Source: Bryobacterales bacterium
GTDB lineage: Bacteria > Acidobacteriota > Terriglobia > Bryobacterales > UBA6623
Direction: 5' to 3'
Length of the DNA: 53,190 nucleotides
Assembly (NCBI GenBank): GCA_022823865.1
Contig: JAJEHF010000217.1
Coordinates: 1 to 53,190 of the forward strand
Positions 17,501-26,114 of this stretch are shown one piece after another. Position numbers and translations under genes: made by a program. Numbering within the stretch: the first letter of the stretch is position 1; every line of letters begins with the position of its first letter. A model generated the notes under the pieces. It made no database searches, was not told the DNA's origin, and saw only the letters and a list, made by a program, of their open reading frames with translations.

Positions 17501-19416
17501 GCGAATTGCTCGAGTGGCGAGAGACCGCTCCGCCGGAGCGCAAGCGGCTGCTGGACCGACGGCTCACGGCCATGGCCGCCTCCCACTACATGGAACGTGC
17601 CAACCAGCAGAGCCCGGGCCAATTCGCTTACAGCACCCCCGGCGCGACCGAACTCTTCGGCAAGGCGGTGCTGGCTGTGTATCAGGACGAGGCGCAGGCA
17701 GGCGCGCCGTGGCGCTCGATTGCCCTTGAGGGGGCTCGCGGCGTCACCCACAAGCCCCTGCAGGACACGATCCTGTCCTTGTTGCAGACCGCCGACCCAA
17801 GCATCGTGGCGATCGCCGCGCGAGCCTTGGCTAACCCTGGCGAGCTTTCCCTACCAGCACGCCGCGATGCCTTGGCACCGCTGCTGGAAGTATTGCGGAT
17901 GTATGCGGACACCGAGCGAGAAGACGACGCAGATGCCTTGGCCGGCTTCCTGGCGAGGGTGAAGTGGGACTTCGACGGTCTCAGCGAGGCCGAAGAGACA
18001 GAGTTCTACCGCATGCTGCTGGAGTTGAGTCCGACCCGGGCCGCTACAGCAACGCCGGCCAGCGTCCTGCTGGGCAAGCCCGCGCCTAATGAGGAGCTGA
18101 CTCTGGACGAGTCGCCCTATGCCCCGTTGGTCGCGCGCATTCTGGGCGAGAACCGCAGCCTGCATCGCAAGCAAGCGTTCAGCCACCTATCGGCCGATCC
18201 GCGGCTGTGGCTCGATTCCACCGAGTGGATGCTCGCGTTCAGGGAGGGCGGCCAGACCGTGGCCGAGGCGGTTGCGGGGGCGGTTGAGGCCGAAGACTTG
18301 GAAGTGGCCGAGCTGACGTTCGGTCGCACCACCGACTTGGCCATTCCAGGCGGTGTCGCCAGCAACAATAATGCCCTGATCTGGGAAGAGGGCAAGGTCG
18401 GGGCGCACATCTCGTTCTCGGTGCCGGTGCCGCAGCCGGGCAAGTACGAATTGCTCGGGGCGATTCTGCACGGGGCGCCCCATGGCATTGTCCGCATTGA
18501 GTTTGACGGCGAGCTCGTGCTGGACCAAGCCGACTACTATCGCGAGGAAGTCACTTCCACCGGGCCGATGCACATGGGGGTCTTCGACCTCGCCGGCGAG
18601 CACGCGCTCCTGACGGTGACGATGCTAGGGACCAACCCGGACGCCGAGCCGGAATTCAAATTCGGATTGGACTACCTCAAGCTGGCCCCTTGGGAGGGAG
18701 CGAAGTCGCAGTTCACCACGGACGACAGCGGGGACGAAGTCATCGACCCGATAGCGGCAGCCAAGCGGCAGGTAGTCGAGATGTTCGTGCGCTGGTTCTC
18801 GCCGGAATCCTCGGATGAGACTCGCGAACTCGCCGCTAAGCTGGCGGCCTCGCCCGCGCTGCGGCGGAATCCCGAGGTGCGCAAGGCGATCGCCGCGCAC
18901 GTTGAGAACGAGCCGGTGGCCGCAATCCGCACGCGGCTTCGGAACCTGCTTGCCAGCGACGACGAGCGATATGGCGAGGAATTGCAGAAGCTAATCGAGG
19001 CACAGGATCTCAACAGCGGGAGACGCTTGGATGCGTCGGACATGTTTGTCGAGGACATCTTGCATTTCCGAGACCATGCCTTCGCCGAAATGAACCGGAT
19101 CAGCGAGCGCGACAACCGCGCCTGCATCTCGTGCCACGGTGTTCCGGGACGCGTGCCCACGCTGTACTTGAACCCGCCTGACGACGCCGGGCACATCGAT
19201 GCCGCCGAATTGCTCGAGAACTATCGCAAGCTCCAGGCCAGGGTGGATCTGGCCGATCCCGAGCGCAGCTTGGTCCTGAGAAAGCCGCTGAACGTGCAGA
19301 CCGGGCAGGAAGAAGGGCACCAAGGAGGCGTGCGCTACGACACAGGGGATGAGGGCTACGCCGTGTTGCGGAGCTGGGTGCTCAAGCAAGCGGAGTTACA
19401 GGCCCTGCCGAGGTGA
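14572..19416 (+). CDS. Giant exported di-haem protein with alpha/alpha-toroid, HEAT-like repeats and sugar-binding-like domain
   Basis: About 1614 residues; I know no named family for the whole protein. From the N-terminus: a signal-like hydrophobic segment (LPLFAWAVPLSL); beta-rich pre-peptidase-like domains, with the cue LILEAEPNNAPEQATLL; a haem-c motif CMSCH at 435-439; a toroid segment around 650-720 (LQREDGGWGFEPG, then AATAVALIALEAAG) like squalene-cyclase/prenyltransferase toroids; HEAT-like helical repeats at about 775-1110; a beta-sandwich like a carbohydrate-binding module at about 1243-1378 (GKYELLGAILHG...GIVRIEFDGELVLDQ); and a C-terminal haem motif CISCH at 1518-1522 in a cytochrome-like domain. 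It probably works in the periplasm or at the cell surface in electron transfer tied to binding or oxidising a polymer. The GTG at 14629 would give a cleaner signal peptide, and TTG 14563 is also possible. Confidence 0.8.
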   Translation: MQLGSRPARLDSDSIKRTLVDSKRFKQILRSGLPLFAWAVPLSLTPTPGLSLTEGAGYSRTVTVGAQWSEEWTLEEGRAFDVSLQLVEPSALPPNARIEVRWSGPNLPDSGFTGDRGDSTVIASTSWSKVLHALDPDLHLVYRAPVSGTYSIRIEPVLDREQPLGPIPHDTGLAPLATPLPTVTPAVDSVALAIAIRPVSALSSKSLILEAEPNNAPEQATLLRLSEADETGTLYVVGGADDVEYYNNTRTGNTPDDWYRIDYDGTAPKHLSANLQIAEPVVSARIRFYKQGRPSAEELRERDVPNSRDFSNFNPIPYVHPSATVIDGPVPVYTYEEGRAINERAHQQDRSFRTFVTRQLEPGQTYYLRVEANQPHYELQVRLFDPAPYSDPVKAVRQGVYYHIAEIDAWLIHRPRNIALHRRVRDATALFGENCMSCHTQSGVWGVADAFRNGYGPHGVEQNYRRLVNTMYESLRLTNELKDAAVNTSVAPNDLGDGPAGTRVAGRNIVLHERTHNPKRVHAQWQQRTANYVLQTADPKGINAAGRGSNFGPNVVFKFGAEVLERAWRDTGEPRYFFGIEEKGRKILATGDDIRVTDDYGHRVEFVHRIWPADYVEQVRNLTNSPRRIADAEELDADLRARAATDLSRILALQREDGGWGFEPGKPGENGEWLRPDDHSYPAATAVALIALEAAGYTAEDPVVKKGVQWLLDNQYPYGLWNAAAATGFVTSAYVIRALSRLHPAPEADAEHEFALAPEDGFLESLAKARAAQAAASPEHLELFKEFASSPYPQVRYYGLLALGGTMAHDAVPTLIEHFDDPVKSCREAAFWSLRQLLLDGGGWSELFEAFRKGTDRTRQSVMHALVTRAHLPGSGVEVDLSELAGILTAGMVDPHPGVRAYAFKAAWHWWVWNPPMREPINQAWIDALLREEPEAHVDMALRYSTISLFIVNGQVNNITREQFAAQQYPELASLFSELLEWRETAPPERKRLLDRRLTAMAASHYMERANQQSPGQFAYSTPGATELFGKAVLAVYQDEAQAGAPWRSIALEGARGVTHKPLQDTILSLLQTADPSIVAIAARALANPGELSLPARRDALAPLLEVLRMYADTEREDDADALAGFLARVKWDFDGLSEAEETEFYRMLLELSPTRAATATPASVLLGKPAPNEELTLDESPYAPLVARILGENRSLHRKQAFSHLSADPRLWLDSTEWMLAFREGGQTVAEAVAGAVEAEDLEVAELTFGRTTDLAIPGGVASNNNALIWEEGKVGAHISFSVPVPQPGKYELLGAILHGAPHGIVRIEFDGELVLDQADYYREEVTSTGPMHMGVFDLAGEHALLTVTMLGTNPDAEPEFKFGLDYLKLAPWEGAKSQFTTDDSGDEVIDPIAAAKRQVVEMFVRWFSPESSDETRELAAKLAASPALRRNPEVRKAIAAHVENEPVAAIRTRLRNLLASDDERYGEELQKLIEAQDLNSGRRLDASDMFVEDILHFRDHAFAEMNRISERDNRACISCHGVPGRVPTLYLNPPDDAGHIDAAELLENYRKLQARVDLADPERSLVLRKPLNVQTGQEEGHQGGVRYDTGDEGYAVLRSWVLKQAELQALPR

Positions 19417-19443
19417 GGCTTCGGGCGCCTTTCGCCAAGCCTC
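19415..19443 (+). terminator. Hairpin after the giant cytochrome gene
   Basis: Stem GAGGCTT (19415-19421) pairs with AAGCCTC (19437-19443), with an inner GGCG/CGCC stem and a small bulge. It begins inside the TGA stop codon. There is no T-tract, so it may be an RNA-end stabiliser or a factor-assisted terminator. Confidence 0.4.
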
Positions 19444-19624
19444 GCGATACGAACAAGAGCGACTTGGCCCGACTTCTGGGCCGATCCTCGGGCTGGGGCG
19501 CCTTAGCTGTGAGTTGTATGCTCTCAGAAAGTGTGCCTGAAACAGATACGAATCCTGTCGTGCCCAGACTGTAGGCTCTGCTGCGGTCCAGCCCGGCGAT
19601 CCGCGGGGACTTTCATCAACGCTC

Positions 19625-22600
19625 ATGGATAGCCATCCTGTGGAAGGCCCGGATAGTCAGGCCCGGACGACTGCTCCGGCCCTAGCCAAGGCGCTTGATA
19701 CGTTGCGTGCCGGCCTGCTCGATGTCGGCAAGCGCAACCCCCTGATCAACGCCCCGCTGGGCAAGGGGCGCGGCAAGCAAGTCCAGCTCGAGGACGAGCG
19801 CTCCGATCAGATCTTCGACATCCTCGTCCGCCAAGGCAAGCGGATGGCGTTTGAGCCGTCCCAGCGGGCAGCTGCGGAAGATGACGCTGGGGAAGCGCTA
19901 CCGCTGCCCCTGGACGAAGACGGTCAGGCGGCGGCCCTGTCCGAGCACCATACGGACACGAAGCTCCGAACCACCCTCACCAAGCAGGGACTCCAGTCGA
20001 AGCTGCTCTCAATCTACCGGGACGCCCGGGAGATCGAGGAGGAGCAGGGCGTCAACGTGCTTTTCCTCGCGCTCGGATTCCTGCTGTGGTACGAGAGCGA
20101 GTCCTCCGAGATCAAGCGCTACGCCCCGCTGGTGCTGCTGCCCGTGGACTTGCAGCGGGACAGCAGTCGCGGGCAGTTCAAGCTCGTCCACCGCGACCAG
20201 GACATGGAAGCGAACCTCTCGCTGCGGTCAATGCTGGGGGCAGACTTCCAACTCACCTTGCCAGACCTGCCGGACGGCGGCGACTGGTTGCCATCGGAAT
20301 ATCACAGGCTGGTCCAGGAGGCGGTCTCGCTGAAGTCTCGCTGGCAGGTGCTGCCCAACGTGATCGAACTTCGGTTCTTCTCGTTCGCCAAGTTCCTGAT
20401 GTGGAACGACCTCTCACCCGAAGAAGGGCTTGTCGATGACGGCAATCCTCTCATCGACCGTTTGCTGGTAGGTGGTGCCGAGTCGGGCGCCAGCATCATC
20501 GCGCCTGACGAGAACCTCGACCAGCGCTTCGCCGATCCAAAGGAACTCGGGCACATCCTTGATGCCGACGCGTCGCAGACCCAAGTCATCGCCGCCGCTC
20601 GGTCGGGTCGCAATCTTGTCGTGCAAGGGCCGCCCGGCACGGGAAAGTCGCAGACGATCGCGAACATCATCGGCTGTGCCGCCGCTGATGGCAAGCGAGT
20701 GCTCTTCGTGGCGGAAAAGCGCGCCGCCCTTGACGTGGTTCACGACCGGCTCGAGAAATGCGGGCTCGGCCCTTTGTGCTTGGAGCTGCATTCCCACAAA
20801 GCCAACCGCAAGCACGTCTACGAAGAACTGGGCAAGACCTTGGCGCTCGGGCGCCCCACCGCCCCGGACGCGGAGACGTATGAGCAAGTGCGCCGCGTGC
20901 GGGACGACCTGAATCAGATGTCAGCCCTGCTGCACAAGCCGGACGAACTCAGCGGGGACACTCCGTACGGGATCATCGGCATGATCGCCGACCTCAACGA
21001 GAGCGGGTATCCGGCGCCGGACTTTACCATCCAGAACGCCGATGCGTGGGGTCGGCAGGAATGCGCCGAGCGGCTCGAGGCGACTGCTGCGCTGGCCGCT
21101 CTGACCGAGCAACACGGCAGCGAAGCCCAACATCCATGGCGGGGCGCGACGAAGCGGCTCAATCCCATCGAGCGTCGCCGGCTTGAGGGGGCCTTGCAGC
21201 AGGCGCTGGCGCGCTTGGAAGCACTGCGAACTTGCGTTCAGCGAGTCCCGGCGGCTGCGACGTGGGCGGGTTGCGAGCGGATTGCCGACGCCGAAACGGC
21301 GCTGCAGCAGCTTGGCGCACTACAGGAGATGCCCCAATCAGTCCACGCCCTGCTGCGCACGCAAGCGCTGGTGGACCGGCCCCGAGCGGCATTGGAGCTT
21401 TGCGAGGATATCGCGACCTGGCAGCAGGGCAAGGCGGACCTGCTGGCAGATGTCATTGAGAGCGCTCTCGAGATCGAGTGGGACCAAGCGCGGCTGTTGA
21501 TCGCCGCTCGGGGCAAGTCGCTGTTCCGCTGGCTGAACGGCAGCTACCGGGACGCTGTGGCGCAGCTCAAGTCGGTGTTCCGTGCAGAGGTCCCGAAAGA
21601 CCTGGCCGGGAGGCTCGCCATCTTGGATCGCCTGCTCGAATCGCGAGCGCAGCGACGCGCGATTTCGAAGCAGTCTGAACTCGGCCGCCAGACGCTTGGC
21701 ATGGCGTGGAGCGAGGAAGACACGGATGTGGGCGCGCTGCTCCCTCCGTTGCGCTGGATCGCCGAACAAGCCGCCCGCATGGGTTCGGGCGAGAGGGTGC
21801 GCAGCCAGTGCGCGGCGATCGAGTCCGATTGGGACCTTACCGGCATCGAGGCCGGTCTGAGGAACGCCTGCGAGTCTTGGGCTGCGGCATGGCAGAGTGT
21901 CGTTGACACGGTTGGCTTGGATGTCAAGGAGGCCTTTGGCCAATCCCGCATCGACGACTTGGAATTCGAGGCAGCGATAGCTCGCTTGCGGCAATGGATT
22001 GCCGGTACAGAGGCGATCGAAGGGTGGCATCGCCTAAATTCCGCGGGCAGGCATGCGTCAGAGCTCGGGCTTGACGAGGTCCGAGCGCGCATCGCCGATG
22101 AAAGGCTACCCACCGAACGCGCCAGGCCGACTCTTGAGTTCGTCCGCGCCGAGGCGGTCTGGAACCGGATGTGCCGGGACGAGCCCCGTCTCAAGGAGAT
22201 GGACGGCGCGGATCGCACCAGCAAGGTAGAGCGGTTCAAGAATCTGGACCTGCGACTCCAGGCGCTCACCTCGCACGAGATCGCGATGCGGCACTTCGAT
22301 TCGCTTCCGCACGGATCGTCCGGCCAGATCGGCATCGTGCGCGGCGAGATCGGCAAGAAGACCCGCCACATGCGCTTGCGCACGCTGCTGGACAAGGCTG
22401 GCGAAGCCGTCGCAACCATCAAGCCGGTGTTCCTGATGAGCCCTCTGTCTGTGGCCCAGTATCTGAAGCGCGACGGACTGGTGTTCGACATGCTGCTGAT
22501 CGACGAGGCCAGTCAGGTGCGCCCGGCAGACGCGATGGGCGCGGTCCTGCGGGCCGAGCAGATCGTGGTGGTGGGAGACCAGAAGCAGATGCCGCCGACG

Positions 22601-24370
22601 TCGTTCTTCGACCGGCAAGTCAGCGCTGGCGACGAGGCCGGGGCCGACGAGGACGAGACGGATATCCAAGCGGCACAAGTCGGCGATATGGAGAGCATCC
22701 TCTCGCTGTGCGAAGCGCGCGCAATGCCAGGGGGCATGCTGCGCTGGCACTACCGCTCCCGTCACCCGTCGCTGATTCAGGTCTCGAACCACGAGTTCTA
22801 TGACAACGGATTGATCTGTCCGCCAAGCCCGGACCAAGCGGGCAAGACCACGGGCTTGCGGTTTACGTATGTGGAGGGCCAATACGACCGGGGCAGGAAA
22901 CGCAACAATCCGATCGAGGCCGAGGCTGTGGTGGAGGCCGTTCTCCAGCATTCCCGCCAGCGCCCTGAGCAGACGCTGGGCGTGGTCGCCCTGTCGGTGG
23001 CCCAGCGCGACGCGATCCGCAACAGGCTGGAGTGGATGCGCGGCGAGAATCCGGAATTGGAGGCCTTCTGCAAGGAAGGCAAGGAAGAGCCGTTCTTCGT
23101 CAAGAACCTCGAGAACGTGCAGGGTGACGAGCGCGACGTGATCTTCATCTCGGTCGGCTACGGCAAGGATGCCGGCGGCTACATGTCGCAGAACTTCGGC
23201 CCGGTTTCGAGCGAGGGCGGAGAGCGGCGCCTGAATGTCCTCTTCACGAGGGCGAAGCGACGCTGCCACGTGTTCGCTTCGATTCGCCACGGTGACATCC
23301 GCATTGATGTCACGAAGCAAGCCGGCCCGCGCGTGTTGAAGCGGTTCTTGAAGTATGCCGAGACGGGGGAGCTGGACATCCCGGTGCTCACCGGTGCGGA
23401 GATGGACAGTCCGTTTGAAGAAGCCGTGGCCAAGGCGCTGCAGGACCATGGTTACAAGCTGGCCGCGCAAGTCGGCTCGTTAGGGTTCAAGATCGATCTG
23501 GCTGTGTACGATCCCGATGACGACGGTCGCTTCCTGCTGGCCATCGAGTGCGATGGCGCGCGCTATCACAGTTCGAGCTGGGCGCGCGAGCGCGACCGCC
23601 TGCGCCAGACCGTGCTCGAAGGCAAGGGGTGGATATTCCATCGCATCTGGAGCACGGACTGGTTCTACAGCCGCGATGCTGAGATGCACAAGCTCCTGGA
23701 CGCGATCGACAGGGCTCGGTCGGTTGGCGGACCAAAGATCCGCCCGACCGCCAAGGTGGAAGGCCCGGTGGTGACCCGCGAGGCTCCGATCGAGCGCCCG
23801 CCGCCCGAAAAGATCAAGTACGTTGAAGCTTCGTTTCCCATCGAAGAGAGCAGGTTCGGCGAGCTGCACGAAATGCCGGAGAGCGTCCTCTCCGGCTACG
23901 TGGCCAAGATCGTAGAGGCCGAAGGGCCGATTCATGTGGACGAGGTCTGCCGAAGGCTGAGCCAGCTCTGGGGATACAAGCGGACGGGGGCGCGCATCAG
24001 CAACGCCGTCCAGCTGGCGACTGAACGAGCCATTCGAGTGGGCAAGGTTCGGTTATGCCAGCCCGACCCGCCATTCTTCCTAGAGAGCTGCAGCAGCACG
24101 GAATCCCCGATCGTGCGGGACCGGGCAGAAGCAAGCTCGTCCGTCCGAGCGGTCGACATGCTTCCGCCGACCGAACTGTGGCAGGCCATCCTACGTGCTG
24201 TCGAGGCCAGTATTGCGATCAGCCCAGCGGAGTGTGCCAGCGATGTCGCTCGGATGCTTGGGTTTAAGTCCACCGGCCCGCAGCTCAGGGCATGTATCGA
24301 GCGCGAGGCTAACGTGTTGGTGGAAAAGGGTTCGCTATTGCTGATCGATGGCAACCTGCGCTTGCCATAG
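19625..24370 (+). CDS. DUF4011 superfamily 1 helicase with Vsr-like nuclease and DUF3320 domains
   Basis: A 1581-residue probable anti-phage or restriction-type protein. The N-terminal DUF4011 domain opens LRAGLLDVGKRNPLINAPLG. The SF1 helicase core has Walker A GPPGTGKS at 335-342 and the DEAS box (motif II) at 960-963, separated by a long helical insertion; later come GDQKQMPPTSFF, WHYRSRHPSLI and NVLFTRAKRRCHVF (motif VI region). A Vsr/MTES_1575-like nuclease domain follows, with LAIECDGARYHSS around 1306-1318 and RERDRLRQ. The C-terminus has a DUF3320 winged-helix domain at about 1432-1475 and a second similar one at about 1515-1575. This order matches the single-gene defence protein I know as Hhe, recalled without checking. 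It stands alone, with 208 bp of upstream non-coding sequence. Confidence 0.92.
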   Translation: MDSHPVEGPDSQARTTAPALAKALDTLRAGLLDVGKRNPLINAPLGKGRGKQVQLEDERSDQIFDILVRQGKRMAFEPSQRAAAEDDAGEALPLPLDEDGQAAALSEHHTDTKLRTTLTKQGLQSKLLSIYRDAREIEEEQGVNVLFLALGFLLWYESESSEIKRYAPLVLLPVDLQRDSSRGQFKLVHRDQDMEANLSLRSMLGADFQLTLPDLPDGGDWLPSEYHRLVQEAVSLKSRWQVLPNVIELRFFSFAKFLMWNDLSPEEGLVDDGNPLIDRLLVGGAESGASIIAPDENLDQRFADPKELGHILDADASQTQVIAAARSGRNLVVQGPPGTGKSQTIANIIGCAAADGKRVLFVAEKRAALDVVHDRLEKCGLGPLCLELHSHKANRKHVYEELGKTLALGRPTAPDAETYEQVRRVRDDLNQMSALLHKPDELSGDTPYGIIGMIADLNESGYPAPDFTIQNADAWGRQECAERLEATAALAALTEQHGSEAQHPWRGATKRLNPIERRRLEGALQQALARLEALRTCVQRVPAAATWAGCERIADAETALQQLGALQEMPQSVHALLRTQALVDRPRAALELCEDIATWQQGKADLLADVIESALEIEWDQARLLIAARGKSLFRWLNGSYRDAVAQLKSVFRAEVPKDLAGRLAILDRLLESRAQRRAISKQSELGRQTLGMAWSEEDTDVGALLPPLRWIAEQAARMGSGERVRSQCAAIESDWDLTGIEAGLRNACESWAAAWQSVVDTVGLDVKEAFGQSRIDDLEFEAAIARLRQWIAGTEAIEGWHRLNSAGRHASELGLDEVRARIADERLPTERARPTLEFVRAEAVWNRMCRDEPRLKEMDGADRTSKVERFKNLDLRLQALTSHEIAMRHFDSLPHGSSGQIGIVRGEIGKKTRHMRLRTLLDKAGEAVATIKPVFLMSPLSVAQYLKRDGLVFDMLLIDEASQVRPADAMGAVLRAEQIVVVGDQKQMPPTSFFDRQVSAGDEAGADEDETDIQAAQVGDMESILSLCEARAMPGGMLRWHYRSRHPSLIQVSNHEFYDNGLICPPSPDQAGKTTGLRFTYVEGQYDRGRKRNNPIEAEAVVEAVLQHSRQRPEQTLGVVALSVAQRDAIRNRLEWMRGENPELEAFCKEGKEEPFFVKNLENVQGDERDVIFISVGYGKDAGGYMSQNFGPVSSEGGERRLNVLFTRAKRRCHVFASIRHGDIRIDVTKQAGPRVLKRFLKYAETGELDIPVLTGAEMDSPFEEAVAKALQDHGYKLAAQVGSLGFKIDLAVYDPDDDGRFLLAIECDGARYHSSSWARERDRLRQTVLEGKGWIFHRIWSTDWFYSRDAEMHKLLDAIDRARSVGGPKIRPTAKVEGPVVTREAPIERPPPEKIKYVEASFPIEESRFGELHEMPESVLSGYVAKIVEAEGPIHVDEVCRRLSQLWGYKRTGARISNAVQLATERAIRVGKVRLCQPDPPFFLESCSSTESPIVRDRAEASSSVRAVDMLPPTELWQAILRAVEASIAISPAECASDVARMLGFKSTGPQLRACIEREANVLVEKGSLLLIDGNLRLP

Positions 24371-24395
24371 CGCCCTTCCAGACGTCCGGGCGCTA
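24368..24395. terminator. Shared bidirectional terminator-like hairpin built from two stop codons
   Basis: TAGCGCCC (24368-24375) pairs perfectly with GGGCGCTA (24388-24395) around a 12-base loop. The TAG of the helicase gene and the TAG of the minus-strand VOC gene form the two ends of the stem. There is no T-tract. Confidence 0.5.
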
Positions 24396-24896
24396 GTAGA
24401 CGATGAACTCCAGCAGGTTCCCGTCGGGGTCTCGCGTATAGAGGCTGGTTCCTTCGGCGGTGCCGCCGTCGCGACCGCCCGTCCGAGGCACCGGGCCTGT
24501 GACGATTTCCGCGCCGGCGCGGGCGAGCATTTCGGACAGCGCGGACTCCGTGCCGTCCCACACGAAGCAAAAGTCGCCGCAAGGCGGCTCGGCGGCCGGG
24601 GCTCGCAGCGTGAACTGCCCGCTCTGCCACAACGCGGGCCGGTGGAAGTTGATCTTGTGATCCCCGAAATGCACGGAGCAGATCCGCTCGCCCTCCCGCA
24701 CCTGGAAGCCCAGATCGCGGTAGAAGCGCAGCATCGCCTCGGTGTTTCGCATGGGCGCGGCAACGTGGTCGAAACCGCTGACCGTCCCTGATTGGCCCGC
24801 GGCCCGGCGCCGGGCGACGAGAGCCAGACCGCTCAACGCTGCGCCCCAAGCCCACAGCGAGCGCCTGAGCAGTCCTCCCTCGATCTGGCTTGGCAT
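24393..24896 (-). CDS. Exported VOC-family (glyoxalase-like) protein
   Basis: A 167-residue protein of the vicinal oxygen chelate superfamily. It starts with an export signal (RRSLWAWGAALSGLALV, twin-Arg type), followed by one VOC domain (FDHVAAPMRNTEAMLRFYRD...RDPDGNLLEFIVY). Metal-binding positions of the fold are visible: His in FDHVAAP, His in KINFHRP and Glu in LLEFIV. VOC proteins normally act in the cytoplasm, so the export signal is unusual. It begins two bases after the end of the sialidase-like gene on the same strand, implying an operon. Confidence 0.88.
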   Translation of the reverse strand: MPSQIEGGLLRRSLWAWGAALSGLALVARRRAAGQSGTVSGFDHVAAPMRNTEAMLRFYRDLGFQVREGERICSVHFGDHKINFHRPALWQSGQFTLRAPAAEPPCGDFCFVWDGTESALSEMLARAGAEIVTGPVPRTGGRDGGTAEGTSLYTRDPDGNLLEFIVY

Positions 24897-24898
24897 TG

Positions 24899-26047
24899 TT
24901 AGCCTCCCTGTACCGTTCCGCTGACGGTGAAAGCGGATGGGCTCCAGTGCGCCACCCGCATCTCGTAGTGGTAGTCATTCGAGACCTGCGTGTAATACGC
25001 CGTCACGGCAGTGCCATCCGCCGTCTGCACGGTGCTGGGGTACCCGCAATCGGGCCGGGGGCAGTCCGCGATCCTGAACGGTGGGCTCCAAGACGCTCCG
25101 GCATCGTCGCTCAATCTGACATCCACGCCGTAGTTGTTCCAGCAGCGGTTGCCGTGGCTTAGCAGGACTCTCCCGTCGGCCAGCCGGGTAAGGTGGCCGG
25201 TCACCTGCAGCGGCAATGTCAAAGGCTGCTGACGTTTCCACGTGCGGGCGTCATCGTCTGACGAGAACAGCTCGAGATGGACATCGCGCCGCTCCCCGAA
25301 CTCGCGAGCGGCCGCCAGCCAGCGCCCGCCGCCCAGGTGCAAGATATCGGTTTCGTTGCCGCCGGGATGGAGCGACACCGCCTCTCCCCAAGTCCGCCCA
25401 TCATCGAGGCTCCTGATCAGGTGACAGGCGCGCGACTGCTCTCTTCTCAAGTACGCCGCCACGCAGAGCGAGCCGTCATCCGCCGCGCGTATGTTGCCGA
25501 AGGGAATGAACTCGTTGCCTGCTCCGACCCCGTCCTGTGGCGGGGCGGGGAAGTCGGTGCTCACCGACCAGGTCCTGCCTTGGTCGGATGACCGACACAC
25601 CCACGGGCGCAAGGGCTGGCTATGGGGATTGACCGGCTCTCCCCGCCGGTTGCGGTCGGCCCAGCCGCTGCACAGAACGATGACATCGCCGTTGGCGGCG
25701 ATCCCAGCCGCGCAGTTCATCCGGTTCGTGCCTGGCTCGTGCTCGGCGGGCCGGCCGCGAAACCTCCACGTTTGCCCGCCGTCTTCGCTGGACCAGCAGT
25801 CCAAGTCGCCTTCCCACAAGCCGTGGCAAGGCTGGTTGAAGATCAGGGCAAGAATGGTGCCGTCGTTCAGGATCTGGAGGTTGGGCCATGCGCAGACTCC
25901 TTGAATGGCCGTCCGCGTGGAGATTATGGTTGACTGGCCCGGCGTAGCGGCCCTTGCACGTTGCCGGCTTCCCAGAATCGTTCCCGGCAGCCACGCGGCA
26001 GCGGCTGCTGGGATGCCTGCGAGCAGATCACGGCGTCGGCTATCCAT
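24899..26047 (-). CDS. Sialidase-like BNR/Asp-box protein, Tat-exported
   Basis: A 382-residue six-bladed sialidase-superfamily protein. The Tat signal is MDSRRRDLLAGIPAAAAAWL. Five Asp-box-type repeats are visible: SSEDGGQTW, SSDQGRTW, SLDDGRTW, SSDDDARTW and SDDAGASW. Other conserved-looking segments are FGNIRAADDG and DCGYPSTVQTADG. The classic FRIP motif of true sialidases is not evident, so the sugar specificity is uncertain; rhamnosidase-like or trans-sialidase-like relatives are possible. The start at 26047 was chosen at the twin-Arg segment; the longer frame overlaps the divergent gene's leader. Only 67 bp separate it from the start of the plus-strand cytochrome gene, so a shared promoter region is likely. 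Confidence 0.88.
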   Translation of the reverse strand: MDSRRRDLLAGIPAAAAAWLPGTILGSRQRARAATPGQSTIISTRTAIQGVCAWPNLQILNDGTILALIFNQPCHGLWEGDLDCWSSEDGGQTWRFRGRPAEHEPGTNRMNCAAGIAANGDVIVLCSGWADRNRRGEPVNPHSQPLRPWVCRSSDQGRTWSVSTDFPAPPQDGVGAGNEFIPFGNIRAADDGSLCVAAYLRREQSRACHLIRSLDDGRTWGEAVSLHPGGNETDILHLGGGRWLAAAREFGERRDVHLELFSSDDDARTWKRQQPLTLPLQVTGHLTRLADGRVLLSHGNRCWNNYGVDVRLSDDAGASWSPPFRIADCPRPDCGYPSTVQTADGTAVTAYYTQVSNDYHYEMRVAHWSPSAFTVSGTVQGG

Positions 26048-26114
26048 GGCAATACTGTACTCGCGGCAACGCCGATTCGGCATAATGATCAGCGGGAGGC
26101 TGGCCTCGTCCCGA

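Noticed and set aside
22106..23470. A 454-residue open frame antisense to the helicase
   Set aside because: It lies wholly within a convincing gene, uses a mirror of its codon pattern and has no recognisable domain; long antisense frames are expected at this GC content.
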